Made by a program: the position numbers and the translations under genes | Shown here: positions 51,789-61,653 of the stretch, in pieces | Layout of the letters: each line of letters opens with the position of its first letter | How positions within the stretch are numbered: the first letter of the stretch is position 1 | NCBI GenBank assembly: GCA_002471665.1 | Contig: DKQK01000056.1 | Coordinates: 155,650 to 219,649 of the forward strand | Origin: Gammaproteobacteria bacterium UBA7310 | GTDB taxonomy: Bacteria > Pseudomonadota > Gammaproteobacteria > Pseudomonadales > Ketobacteraceae | Reading direction: 5' to 3' | DNA length: 64,000 nucleotides | Notes under the pieces: model-generated | The model's database searches: none | The model's input: the letters and a program-made list of their open reading frames with translations, nothing else | Told to the model about the DNA's origin: nothing

Positions 51789-52955
51789 CTACAGTTTGTT
51801 CAGAACCGAACGCATCTCTTCCACGCTTGCCGGGCCATCGGAATTCAGAGTGTTGTTCAGGTATTCAATCAGTTTACGAAAGCTCTCGTCGATCTTTATA
51901 CCCTCATTAAACAGCTCACTGATTGAGGTAACCCCCATTTGCATGATGGAGGAAAAGGTTTCTTCCTGGGATTCGGTCAGATCCAGAAACAGGATGGCTT
52001 CATCCACCCGCACCGCCATGTCTTCAACCAAATCCGCACAGCGCCGCATAACTTCCTGATAACGATTGTCCACCTGTTCCATCACATCCTGCATTTTAAT
52101 GGACATACCCTTCATAACATCGCGCTCCACCTCCAGCATGCGGCTGCTGTCGATGGACTTGACTCGGGCATCGGCTCCCTGTAACAAGGCAAACACGTTA
52201 TCCTTGATGCTACCAAAACGCTTCTCGTCTTCCGGCATATTCTTCACCAGCAACGAGACCTCACCATAATTCATAACACAGCGACGGCCAAAGTCCACAT
52301 AGCGCCCCCCATCCTTCAGTTCCCATAGCAATCTCGATTCAAGGTCCTTGGGTAAGCCGTTTTCTTCGCTGTTCTTAGTTTCAAATGCACTGCGCAGCTG
52401 TAGGCTGCAGCTCAATTGATAGTGCGACAAGGTACGAAACAACAGCATGGCCAACTCATCCAGATTGCTGCACTCATGGCAATGCACCAGAAACTGAATA
52501 TTGACGCCCAAATCACTGGTATCGGACATGGCGCTGAACGCCATCTCGTTGGCCTGTTTCAGACGACTCTTCAGTTGCCGGTTGGCGATGGTATGGAACA
52601 CTGATTTATTCAGGCGGGCCAATAGATCCTGCTTGCTGATGCTGGCCTCAATGATGTCATCCGCTCCGGCATCAAAGTAGTCCATTGCATCCAAGCGGCG
52701 GTTTGCGGCGCAATAGATGACAATCGGCAGATCTTCGAATCTATCGTCACGCTTCAGGTGCTGACACACCTCCAGGCTGCTCTCCGTATTGTCCGTCATG
52801 TCAATGATGATCATCACCAGGTCCCCCTCTTCGGGGCAAAGAGCCTGGGGTGAATCACTTACGGTGACAGAAAATTCATCACTCAGCAGTTCCGCTAACA
52901 GACTGCTGCCTGTTGGGTTGTATATGGCAGCCATCCGGGTGGAATTCTTTGACAC
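51789..52955 (-). CDS. Response-regulator-like protein with helical C-terminus
   Basis: 388 residues from a GTG at 52955 preceded by AGGAGG; a TTG at 52970 is not needed. The N-terminal 130 residues form a receiver domain (LVMIIIDMTDNTESSLEVCQHL, the phosphorylatable Asp region; IVIYCAANRR; GADDIIEASISKQDL). The C-terminal ~250 residues are helical, with a long coiled-coil-like end, and have no recognised output domain. Confidence 0.75.
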   Translation of the reverse strand: MSKNSTRMAAIYNPTGSSLLAELLSDEFSVTVSDSPQALCPEEGDLVMIIIDMTDNTESSLEVCQHLKRDDRFEDLPIVIYCAANRRLDAMDYFDAGADDIIEASISKQDLLARLNKSVFHTIANRQLKSRLKQANEMAFSAMSDTSDLGVNIQFLVHCHECSNLDELAMLLFRTLSHYQLSCSLQLRSAFETKNSEENGLPKDLESRLLWELKDGGRYVDFGRRCVMNYGEVSLLVKNMPEDEKRFGSIKDNVFALLQGADARVKSIDSSRMLEVERDVMKGMSIKMQDVMEQVDNRYQEVMRRCADLVEDMAVRVDEAILFLDLTESQEETFSSIMQMGVTSISELFNEGIKIDESFRKLIEYLNNTLNSDGPASVEEMRSVLNKL

Positions 52956-53074
52956 AAATGCCTCCTGCAATCCTACATTCCATTAGCCCCTCAAAGGGAA
53001 ACAGGTACCTGAGCATAAGGATCAGGCACCTGTTGAAAGCTTAGACATAAAACGTGGAAATCGCAGCTTTTGGA

Positions 53075-53791
53075 TCAGGCCTTGAGTGGCATCCCCGGCA
53101 ATGACGCCCATTGGTCCGCGCTGGTCATCGCCACACGGGCGCTGATTGCGCACATGACGGCTTTATATTCCTCGACAATGGCTTGATCACAAGGCAGGTG
53201 CGCCAAAATGTTCATTGAGGCACTCTCCATCATCCAGATCAGGGAGTAATATACTTTTGGGTCGAGGTGCACCGCCTCCATCTCGAAGTACTTTTCATCA
53301 AATAATTCAACGATATGGGCCAACAGTGTTTCACGGTGGGCGGCCAAGGGTGACCCTGCCCGGCGGGCCTCTTCGGTCATCATTCGAACCAGGGGGCCGA
53401 GGTGGGTGTGGTAATCAAAGTAGACTTCAACACATTGCACAATGAACTCGCTCATGGAGCCGGATTCCTTGCGCACGGCCTTGAATCGAACCACCAGTAA
53501 TTCTGCCGCGACCTGATAAATGCTCTCCAACACGTCTACTTTGTTCTTAAAATACTTATAGAACGTTCGGCGGGAGATATTCGCCGCATCCAGCAAATCC
53601 TGTACTGTGGTTTCTTCAATTCCCTTACTGGTGAACACGCCAATGGAATTGAAGAGCACATCGGCTTTTGCCCCTTGCCCAGGAACCGGGAAGTTGAACT
53701 TTTCTTTGGCTTGGCCGAGCTCTTTCTGCGTGGCCTTCAGCAGAATATCCACAAACGAAAGATCGTCTGGCTGCTGTACGTGTTGTTCCAT
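53075..53791 (-). CDS. TetR-family transcriptional regulator
   Basis: 238 residues. The helix-turn-helix is IEETTVQDLLDAANISRRTFYKYFKNK (about residues 55-82), typical of TetR proteins, followed by a helical ligand domain. Divergent from the membrane protein gene at 54039, which it may control. Confidence 0.9.
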   Translation of the reverse strand: MEQHVQQPDDLSFVDILLKATQKELGQAKEKFNFPVPGQGAKADVLFNSIGVFTSKGIEETTVQDLLDAANISRRTFYKYFKNKVDVLESIYQVAAELLVVRFKAVRKESGSMSEFIVQCVEVYFDYHTHLGPLVRMMTEEARRAGSPLAAHRETLLAHIVELFDEKYFEMEAVHLDPKVYYSLIWMMESASMNILAHLPCDQAIVEEYKAVMCAISARVAMTSADQWASLPGMPLKA

Positions 53792-54038
53792 TGCTGAAAA
53801 TCCCCCAACTACTACTTAACGAAACGGGTTTTGCTAACTATTTTAGGCTTAAAAGTGAGCCATTAACAGAGCAATCATAATACTCTTATAAATACAAAAA
53901 ATACACTTTGTATATACCGAGACAATTGTAGATCTATGCCTCAAAAGTTCCACAGGAAAACGGTGCCAATGCAGTTGAGATCAGCGGGAATCGCCAATAA
54001 ACTGCCTATCCGAATACAATAATAATGAGCAGTATCCC

Positions 54039-55751
54039 ATGCCTGAACACTTTACCGGCCGCCGAAATCTCATCTTTCTTGCCACGTTTTTACTCTGCAT
54101 TCCGGCGCTGTTCACCGGATTCATGGGTGACGACTACCTGCACTATGCCCTGCTGAACGCCGATCTTCCCATCGCAAAGCCCGATGATCTGTCACTTTTT
54201 GGTTTATTTTCGTTCATTAACGGTGACCCGGAGCGAAACCGCTTGCTTATGGACTATAGCCTGATTCCGTGGTGGACCTACAGTGAGCTGAAATACGCTT
54301 TCTGGCGCCCGCTTTCCGAGCTTTCGCACTGGCTAGATTATCAACTGTGGCCAAACCAACCATGGTTGATGCATCTCCACAATATTGTCTGGTACATGGG
54401 AGCATTGGTACTGATCGCCAAACTGTACCAGCGCTTCCAGCCCGGCGAAGGGGCAGCGTTACTGGCGCTGTTCCTCTATGCCTTGGACAGCTCCCATGGC
54501 TTTACCATCAGTTGGATATCCAATCGCAATGCACTGCTGGCACTGTTGTTCGGTCTGCTGACACTTTATTTTCATTGCCGCTGGCGGGACGAGAACAGAT
54601 CCATCCTGTTGCTATGCGCTCTGAGCAGCCAGCTTATGGCGCTCTTTTCTGCGGAGTTGGGGATCTCTGTCTTTGGCTATATTGGCGCTTATGCATTATT
54701 CATGGATCGAAAGGGCCCGGTGAAAGGCGTGCTAGCGGCCATTCCTTACTTCGTTGTTATCGTTATCTGGTGGGTAATCTATAAAGATGCTGGCTTTGGT
54801 GCGGCACACGCGGATGCCTATTATGTGGACCCCGCCACCCAGCCCACCGCGTTTGTCGTGGCCGCCATTGAACGCCTACCGGTTTTGCTGGCCAGTCAGT
54901 GGGGATTGATACCGGCGGATCTTTACACCCTTACCCCTGGGCATAAGCAGGCCTATTCCGTGCTTTGTGGGCTTTTCCTGCTGTTTGTTCTGGTTCCGGT
55001 TTGTGCACTGTTGCGCCGCAATAAAACCACGCTGTTCTGGCTCTGCGGTATGGTGTTCTCCATATTACCTGCACTGGCCGCCTCCCCCTATGATCGTTTG
55101 TTACTGTTCCCGGGTATAGGGGCCGCCGGGTTACTGGGGCATTTTATGCATATGATCTGGGTGAAAAAGGAGCGCCCCGGCAATACCGCCATGAGGTTCT
55201 ATACGCTTACGGTCTTCGGCATACTGGCGTTGTTCCATCTGATACTCGCCCCCCTACTTCTACCGGTTATGACTTACAGTACCAAGATCATGGCTGAGGC
55301 GGTCTCAGATAAGCCATCCTACTTTGATGCAGTCGAAGACATCGCCAATAAGCGACTGGTTCTGTTTTCACCACCCTTGGCCTCATCACTGGCTATTGCC
55401 GGACTGCGCTTTTATCGCAACGAACCCATGCCGGAACGCATCTGGACCATTACCACACTGGAGGGCGAATTTAATACCAGGGCTGACGGGCATAAGATGG
55501 TCATCACCCGGGAAGGTGGGTTTATGGCAAACCCCACTGAAGAATCCGTACGCAACCTGAAAAAGTATCCGTTTAAAAACGGCGACCGTGTGGAACTTTC
55601 AGGCCTGACCATTGAAGTTTCAAAAACCGGCTCAACTGGCAGACCAACAGAATTAACGCTGCTATTTGATAACCCGGTATCCAGCGATCAATATCAGTTC
55701 CTGAAATGGAACCCGGCAGTGAACCGCTATGAGAAGTTCGAGATCAACTGA
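54039..55751 (+). CDS. Polytopic membrane protein, possibly glycosyltransferase-like
   Basis: 570 residues with about ten to eleven membrane segments, and a C-terminal soluble beta-rich region of about 130 residues. The first loop holds GDDYLHYALL and the region around WRPLSELSHWLDYQLW; such Asp-rich first loops and the helix layout recall GT-C lipid-linked sugar transferases. No specific family proven. Confidence 0.5.
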   Translation: MPEHFTGRRNLIFLATFLLCIPALFTGFMGDDYLHYALLNADLPIAKPDDLSLFGLFSFINGDPERNRLLMDYSLIPWWTYSELKYAFWRPLSELSHWLDYQLWPNQPWLMHLHNIVWYMGALVLIAKLYQRFQPGEGAALLALFLYALDSSHGFTISWISNRNALLALLFGLLTLYFHCRWRDENRSILLLCALSSQLMALFSAELGISVFGYIGAYALFMDRKGPVKGVLAAIPYFVVIVIWWVIYKDAGFGAAHADAYYVDPATQPTAFVVAAIERLPVLLASQWGLIPADLYTLTPGHKQAYSVLCGLFLLFVLVPVCALLRRNKTTLFWLCGMVFSILPALAASPYDRLLLFPGIGAAGLLGHFMHMIWVKKERPGNTAMRFYTLTVFGILALFHLILAPLLLPVMTYSTKIMAEAVSDKPSYFDAVEDIANKRLVLFSPPLASSLAIAGLRFYRNEPMPERIWTITTLEGEFNTRADGHKMVITREGGFMANPTEESVRNLKKYPFKNGDRVELSGLTIEVSKTGSTGRPTELTLLFDNPVSSDQYQFLKWNPAVNRYEKFEIN

Positions 55752-55763
55752 TGGGCTCCAACG

Positions 55764-57833
55764 TTAGAAAGCATATCGCAAGGTGATGTCGCCATTCCTG
55801 CCCGGTGCAGGATAGTCGTATTCAATCCGTGTCCAGCTGGGAGAACGCCACTGAGAATCAAATACATTGCGTAAACTGAAAGCCAGTTCGCACCCTTGCC
55901 AGAGATTGGTGCGGCGTACTGTCAAATTCCAGACCGAGTCACTTTTCACCGGAGGCCGATCATCACCTGGCTCTCGCTGTATCCGGCCGAACCAATGCAT
56001 CTCAACATTGGCGTGCCAGTTCGATGACAGCACCCAATCTGCCCGTGCGTAAGCCTGATTATTGGGGGCAAACCCCACGTCATCATCAACTGCTAAATTA
56101 TTAGCTTCCTGATACGAATAATTTGCGCTGAGCTGTACATTTTCTCTTAATTCATGGCCAAGCTCCAGCTCAACCCCCCTGCCATTACGCTCACCAACAT
56201 TGGCGGCCACCAGATCATCTCCCACTCCGGTAGGCTCGTAAAGAATCATGTCTTTAATCTTGTAGTAAAAGAAATTGAAACTGTAATAACTGCCAGCCTC
56301 CAGTTGATGGTGGAACGCCAGCTCGTAAGTATCGATAATCTCTGGATCAAGATCCGGGTTTCCCAATACCACTGGATTGGAAATAATATACAGTTCAGAC
56401 AAACTGGGGGCTCTGAACGCCCTCCCATACAGGAGTCTTGTCGTCCAGGAGTTCGTGGTTTGCCACACTAAAGCCACCCGCGGGTTGATCGTATCTCCAA
56501 AATCCGAATAATGATCGTAACGAAGCCCTGACACCAGCTGCCAATCTTTATTTACTTGCCATTCATCCTGCAGCGAGAGGAAATACAATGTCCGGTCCTC
56601 TTCTGGCAACCAGACTTCATCGGTATCACTGACATCGACTAGGCCTTCTGGCTTGGGTGAGAAATCGGTTTCAAAATTCTTTTCTTCGGTTGTTTCATAC
56701 ACGTCACCATAGGTAATACCCGCCGCCACTCTCAAGCGATGACCGTCCCAACCACTGTATATACCGTATTGCTGTAACGTAACCTGGGTTTCCTTATTGC
56801 CTGGATTGCCAATAAAACCATCGGGAAATGCCCCACCAAAAGCACCCTCCGGGTATAGCAAATTATTTTCCTTGGGCTCCTGCGACGCGTAATAACCACT
56901 CACTTGGGAGACTAGAGTTAAGTCGTCATCCAACAAGGTCGTAGTGTAAGACAGGTCCAGGTTCCCAATATCAGATCGATAACTGGAATTGGGGTCCAGT
57001 GCGCCGGCAACGCCATCACCAGACTCCAGGTTATTGCGATTTTGATACCCAAACCGTACACGCCACTCGTCTTTACTAACGTCCACCCTCAGGTCCACAT
57101 TGTCGTACCCGGTGTTTATTGGCCCCGGGGCATTTGAAATATCAGTGCCAAGCCTAGCGTCCCATGAGGTCTGGTCATCGGATTCAATGATTTCCTTATG
57201 GCCATCCGTGGTGCCGGCTTCCAGACTGAACATCACATCCCAGTTACCCACCTGGCCACCATACTGAACCCAGGCATCATAGGTATTGAAGCTACCACCC
57301 CGGAACCCTACTTGAGTACCGGCAATATCCTCGCTGGTCTTGGTAATCACATTGATCACACCGGCAAACGCATCAGCACCATAGAGCGCAGAACCCGGGC
57401 CCCGAATCACTTCAATGCGCTTCACCGCTTCAACGGGCATACCGCCCCACACGTTGCCTTTGTTACCGGTGGGCAGTGATTTCTGAGGAAAACCATTGAT
57501 CATCAACAACGCCTGGGGATTCAAGCTGCCGTAGATCCCGCGGAATATGTAGGTGGGAGCATAACCTTGCTCTGAGCGTCCGACGTACAAGCCAGGCACC
57601 GACATCAAAGCATCTTCAATGTCTCTGGCCCCCATATTTCTTAGGTCATCGGCGGTGATGACCGTGACAATGGCCGCGGCACGGTTAAGCGGGGCCGGGC
57701 TGCCCGTGGCCACCCGGGTAATCTGCACGTTCATCAGTTCGGCGAGCGACAAATCCCATAGTTCGGACTCAGTCTGACTCAGTGCTTGATCGGACATCGT
57801 AATTGCGAGCAATAACGTGGAGACACGTTTCAT
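55764..57833 (-). CDS. TonB-dependent outer-membrane receptor
   Basis: 689 residues with a signal peptide ending near ALSQTE. The plug domain (about 50-165) has VTVITADDLRNMGARDIEDALMSVPGLYV and IEVIRGPGSALYGADAFAGVINVIT. The beta-barrel ends in the aromatic RYAF. It probably imports a siderophore, vitamin or other large molecule. No clear Fur box seen upstream. It follows the ThDP/citrate-synthase-like operon in the same direction but after a 275-bp gap. Confidence 0.92.
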   Translation of the reverse strand: MKRVSTLLLAITMSDQALSQTESELWDLSLAELMNVQITRVATGSPAPLNRAAAIVTVITADDLRNMGARDIEDALMSVPGLYVGRSEQGYAPTYIFRGIYGSLNPQALLMINGFPQKSLPTGNKGNVWGGMPVEAVKRIEVIRGPGSALYGADAFAGVINVITKTSEDIAGTQVGFRGGSFNTYDAWVQYGGQVGNWDVMFSLEAGTTDGHKEIIESDDQTSWDARLGTDISNAPGPINTGYDNVDLRVDVSKDEWRVRFGYQNRNNLESGDGVAGALDPNSSYRSDIGNLDLSYTTTLLDDDLTLVSQVSGYYASQEPKENNLLYPEGAFGGAFPDGFIGNPGNKETQVTLQQYGIYSGWDGHRLRVAAGITYGDVYETTEEKNFETDFSPKPEGLVDVSDTDEVWLPEEDRTLYFLSLQDEWQVNKDWQLVSGLRYDHYSDFGDTINPRVALVWQTTNSWTTRLLYGRAFRAPSLSELYIISNPVVLGNPDLDPEIIDTYELAFHHQLEAGSYYSFNFFYYKIKDMILYEPTGVGDDLVAANVGERNGRGVELELGHELRENVQLSANYSYQEANNLAVDDDVGFAPNNQAYARADWVLSSNWHANVEMHWFGRIQREPGDDRPPVKSDSVWNLTVRRTNLWQGCELAFSLRNVFDSQWRSPSWTRIEYDYPAPGRNGDITLRYAF

Positions 57834-58108
57834 AGATAACTCCCTGGTGCCATATCTGACAAGGCTGGAAGCTCAATTACTACTCATCCCTGAAACCGAA
57901 CTGTTTTCCAATTGTCATTATGGAAACACGTACAGTGCGTGCTTACCTTTATCCATTATTCAGGCACCCCATATAATCCAGGAAGCCATTTTTATTCCTT
58001 TTTAATAATCTAGCAGCATTACACCGAAATGCAACGAAACTAAAATGAGATTCTAAGTTTCTCATAGAAACCCGGAACTCGAATCGCTCTCAGGCACACC
58101 GAAACACG

Positions 58109-58900
58109 TCACCATACCCGTTCAGGTGGGCCGCAATAGGCTATCCCATCACAGGTAACCGGAAAAAAGCTCCCTTCTTTTCTCCTTTTCGCATCCAGAT
58201 AGCAGGGCACCATACCTGCGACAAACACCAACGTCAGGAATAACTGATATTCTTCCGTTGATAAGCCCATATCCGCCATGGTACTGGCACTGATGGCTGC
58301 AATATTCAGAGACAAACCACGCGTTTTCTTCAAGTAACGATGCACGTCCAAGGCCAACTTGAAGTATCGCCCTTCATCCAGGCCAAGTTCTGAAATCACA
58401 TTCAATGTATGAGCGACACGTTCATCCAAGCGTACCAATGGCCTGCCGTAGCCAAACACTACTTTTCTCTGTGCCACTTCCGCCTCAATCACCTGTTCGA
58501 GCGCCTCACCTTCATCGATCTTCTTAGCCGCCCGATAGAAGAAATCCATTGCCCTGCGATCGGGCTTACGACCGTAAAGTCTGGCTTCGGAAACAGCCAG
58601 GCCGGCTACCAGGGACAGCGATGGCGTAGAACGGGCAGTTGCTGCCAACGCTGTCACCTGATTGGGCCAGATAGCCGCATCCGGATAGCTGGTAGCCACC
58701 CACATGAAATTCAGGTAGCGAATCTGATTCTCAGTGAACTCTTTTCCGGTAATGGCGTACATGAACACGCTTAACCAGTCTTTTTTACCGAGTTCATGAT
58801 GCAGGTCCTGCCCCCGCATCACCACTCTCTCGGCCAAAAACGCCTTACCGAGCGCCCCTTCCAATGTGCTTACCGCACCCATCAAATCTTCAATACTCAT
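58109..58900 (-). CDS. Degenerate citrate-synthase-fold protein 2
   Basis: 263 residues. The fold shows in TARSTPSLSLVAGLAVSEARLYG and KVVFGYGRPLVRLDERV, which aligns with GFGHRVYKxxDPR of citrate synthases. Where citrate synthases have their three catalytic residues, this protein has Tyr or Gly (GYGRP instead of GHRVY), no histidine in the RLYGRKP region, and SLNIAAIS instead of NVDFYSG. It overlaps gene 1 by ATGA. A new chemistry or an inactive partner subunit is possible. Confidence 0.6.
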   Translation of the reverse strand: MSIEDLMGAVSTLEGALGKAFLAERVVMRGQDLHHELGKKDWLSVFMYAITGKEFTENQIRYLNFMWVATSYPDAAIWPNQVTALAATARSTPSLSLVAGLAVSEARLYGRKPDRRAMDFFYRAAKKIDEGEALEQVIEAEVAQRKVVFGYGRPLVRLDERVAHTLNVISELGLDEGRYFKLALDVHRYLKKTRGLSLNIAAISASTMADMGLSTEEYQLFLTLVFVAGMVPCYLDAKRRKEGSFFPVTCDGIAYCGPPERVW

Positions 58901-59727
58901 AGCTCAAACCTGCTAATGTCCGGCATGGGAAACGCGCCAGGATCATCACTTAAGTGTATCGCCGGGCCATAGGCCGGAAATTTCTTCCAGCCAAGGTTTT
59001 CCTGTTCCAAAGCGTGTACTGCTGCTCCTGGCAGCCTCAGCATCAAATACATCATGATGGATTGAGAGCCGGATAGGCCAAGATCTGAAAAAGCGGCAGC
59101 TGCGACTGCTGTCATCGCCAACGGAAACCCTGTCATATGCTCCAAATTCTCTCGGTTCTGACGGAGCCAGCCAAGATTGGATTCAGGCATCAGGTCACCC
59201 AGCAACGACAAAGATTGCTGAACAGGGGTCGGGCATGAAACACCATGCGGATCGAAACCCGGCGGATGTTCTATTGGAGACCATACGTCCTCCTGGTAAC
59301 CTTGGTTTGGGTCACTCAGATACTCTTTCCACTTTGACAAATCACGTCCTAATCGCTGCCACGCCTTTACCAGCAGGAACACCTCGTGAGATCCACCATA
59401 CTGTCCGGCACCGACAGCCAGTGCCGCTATCAGTGAAGCGGCATCAACCGAGCCCCCAACGCCCCCATTCATTGCCGCTCTGACACTGGGTTCACGTGGG
59501 CCGGGATTAGCTAATGCAATGGCCAGCTTTTCAAACAACACAATCTGTTGTCGACAGGGTTTATCGCCTGAAAACAATAACAGAATATACTCAGACCAAG
59601 AACTCTTGCGGATCACTTCCCCGTAAACATCATAACCATGAGCCAGGCAACGCCTGGCAACAAATGGGTTATCGCTTTCAGGCTCTTCATACCAAACAGC
59701 AGAATGGAATTTAAATGGTTCAGACAT
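58897..59727 (-). CDS. Degenerate citrate-synthase-fold protein 1
   Basis: 276 residues from ATG 59727, which overlaps the upstream stop and is preceded by AAGGGAGAG. VGAGQYGGSHEVFLLV aligns with the citrate synthase GPLHGGANEAVL, but the catalytic His is Tyr and the Asn is His. The GFDPHG region stands for GFGHRV, and NLEHMTGFPLAM replaces NVDFYSG (Asp to Glu). Together with its partner gene it likely forms a heteromeric acyl-transfer or C-C bond enzyme, not ordinary citrate synthase. Confidence 0.6.
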   Translation of the reverse strand: MSEPFKFHSAVWYEEPESDNPFVARRCLAHGYDVYGEVIRKSSWSEYILLLFSGDKPCRQQIVLFEKLAIALANPGPREPSVRAAMNGGVGGSVDAASLIAALAVGAGQYGGSHEVFLLVKAWQRLGRDLSKWKEYLSDPNQGYQEDVWSPIEHPPGFDPHGVSCPTPVQQSLSLLGDLMPESNLGWLRQNRENLEHMTGFPLAMTAVAAAAFSDLGLSGSQSIMMYLMLRLPGAAVHALEQENLGWKKFPAYGPAIHLSDDPGAFPMPDISRFEL

Positions 59728-61459
59728 AAATCTCTCCCTTATCGGCACCGCTCAACACGCGCATGCGATTACCCATGGGTGGCACTTCCGTAGCATCAAT
59801 CCGCACGTCCAACAGACAAGGCCCGCCATGGGCAAGCAAATGGTCTAAATCGATCTGCTGTAAATCTTCGAAAGAATGAACGGGATAGGCTTGAACCCCC
59901 ATGGCCTCTGCCATTAACGCAAAATTCACCCGAGGCAATTCAGTGCCGATATTCTCAGCGCCGGCTAGATTTTGCCCGTGCCGGACCATACCAAGACTGG
60001 AATCATTCAGAATAATAAAAAGTACGTTCAGATTTTCTTGCAGGGCCGTAGTGATCTCCTGACCACTCATCAGCGCACTACCATCCCCGGTAATACAAAT
60101 AACCGGTTCGCCTTTTGAACCTGCCGCCGCGCCAACCGAAGCCCCAATGGCCCACCCCATGGAAGAAAAGCCAATGCCGATATGAAAAGGGCTACGACCA
60201 TTATCCAGTGTTTTCTGAATTCGCCAGTAGTGAATAGCCCATAAGTAACTGCTGCCACTATCTGCGTAAACACGGGCCTGCGGCGTTATGCTCTGACTCA
60301 AATACCAGAACAACGCTTGAGGTTTGATGGGGCTACGCTTGTCAACACAGTTCACCCCTCCATCAAGTGTGTAATTGGTCGGTAACCCACTGGAAGACAG
60401 CTCACATAAATCCCAGCGAGAGGATTTTTGGACATTCAATCTATGATTGAGACGTTTCAGCAGTAATCTGGGGGAGCCCAGGATACAGCGTAACGCACTG
60501 GTTGAACGACTTAAGTGATCCGGGTTGTTTGAAATATGGATCAATCGCTTGCGATCAAGCCCCGTGGATTGATCCCAGCCGCCAGTGGTAATTTCATCCA
60601 ACGCGGTGCCAATCACAACGATACGTTGGGCATTTTCCTGCAGCATCGCACTGCGGGCGCTATAATGCCCGGCAAACCCGAATACACCCCGATATAAACG
60701 ATGGTTCTCGGGAATTAACCCTTTCGCCCTAGGTGTTGTCACAAGATTCCATTGCCGGGATTCAGCCAATGCAAGAATGTCATCTACCGAATTGGCGCAC
60801 CCCTCACCGACAAGAATCGTGACAAACTTCTGGTCGCACAGCTCATCGTAAAGCAACCTTTCTGCATCGTAAGTGGGCACAACCTCATGATCGATAAACG
60901 CCCATAGATTGCCACTACACCCTTCCGAGTGCACCTCAGTGCGCATAATATCCACGGGCACGCTCAGGTGCACCGGGCCAGGAATATTGCCCATTGCATG
61001 GCTTATAGCCATCACAAGCTTTCGTTCCAACTGTGCGGGATGAGAAATCAGCGTATTAAAACGGGTACAGTCCTCAAACATCTTGACCGTATTAATACTG
61101 GTACATGAGCCTTCCTGGAGCGCTCCCATACCAAATGTATGCAAAGATGGTTGACCGGTTATGGCCAGTACTGGTGTCGAATCTGCGTAGGCACTTGCAA
61201 TACCTGTCAGCATATTGGTTGCACCTGGGCCTGAGGTTGCACAGCACACTCCTAGCTTACCTGTTTCCCTGGCATAACCTTCCGCCATAAACGCAGCACC
61301 AGTTTCATGGCGCGCTATGACAGCTTTTGGACCTCCATTTCTTTCGCTACGAGCGAGAGCATTGTAAAGTGGTTCTATTGCTCCGCCGGGTACACCAAAA
61401 ATGTATTCGACACCTAATCTCTCCAAATAGCGGAGAATCAGATCGCCGTAATCATTCAT
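59720..61459 (-). CDS. Thiamine-diphosphate enzyme, acetolactate-synthase-like
   Basis: 579 residues in three domains. The catalytic Glu is in ARHETGAAFMAEGYAR (about residue 51) and the ThDP/Mg motif is GDGSALMSGQEITTALQ...NDSSLG (about 450-483). It resembles the large subunit of acetohydroxyacid synthase, but no small regulatory subunit or ilvC is adjacent. Instead two citrate-synthase-like genes follow with overlapping starts. Probably an acyloin-forming or decarboxylating step in an unknown pathway. Confidence 0.8.
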   Translation of the reverse strand: MNDYGDLILRYLERLGVEYIFGVPGGAIEPLYNALARSERNGGPKAVIARHETGAAFMAEGYARETGKLGVCCATSGPGATNMLTGIASAYADSTPVLAITGQPSLHTFGMGALQEGSCTSINTVKMFEDCTRFNTLISHPAQLERKLVMAISHAMGNIPGPVHLSVPVDIMRTEVHSEGCSGNLWAFIDHEVVPTYDAERLLYDELCDQKFVTILVGEGCANSVDDILALAESRQWNLVTTPRAKGLIPENHRLYRGVFGFAGHYSARSAMLQENAQRIVVIGTALDEITTGGWDQSTGLDRKRLIHISNNPDHLSRSTSALRCILGSPRLLLKRLNHRLNVQKSSRWDLCELSSSGLPTNYTLDGGVNCVDKRSPIKPQALFWYLSQSITPQARVYADSGSSYLWAIHYWRIQKTLDNGRSPFHIGIGFSSMGWAIGASVGAAAGSKGEPVICITGDGSALMSGQEITTALQENLNVLFIILNDSSLGMVRHGQNLAGAENIGTELPRVNFALMAEAMGVQAYPVHSFEDLQQIDLDHLLAHGGPCLLDVRIDATEVPPMGNRMRVLSGADKGEIYV

Positions 61460-61653
61460 TTTGGTTTCCTACTACGTCTAACTAGACAAGGAAGCACTAC
61501 CTTACAGGGTTTGGAACGATTAAACCTTCACCAGCGAATAAAAGAAACAAATTAGTGCAGCTTTTGAACAAAGCAGACACTTCTAGACTAATTAGTCTTA
61601 CAAAGAGCAAAACTCGCACGGTCGTTTTCAATTCCATGGTAAGCGTCCGGCGA

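Noticed and set aside
57834..58108. Fur box before the TonB receptor
   Set aside because: Only scattered partial matches (for example TTGTCATTATG); not enough for an iron-regulation claim.
59720..61459. Assignment as biosynthetic acetolactate synthase ilvB/ilvI
   Set aside because: No ilvN/ilvH or ilvC is adjacent and the linked genes are degenerate citrate-synthase-like; only the general ThDP family is supported.
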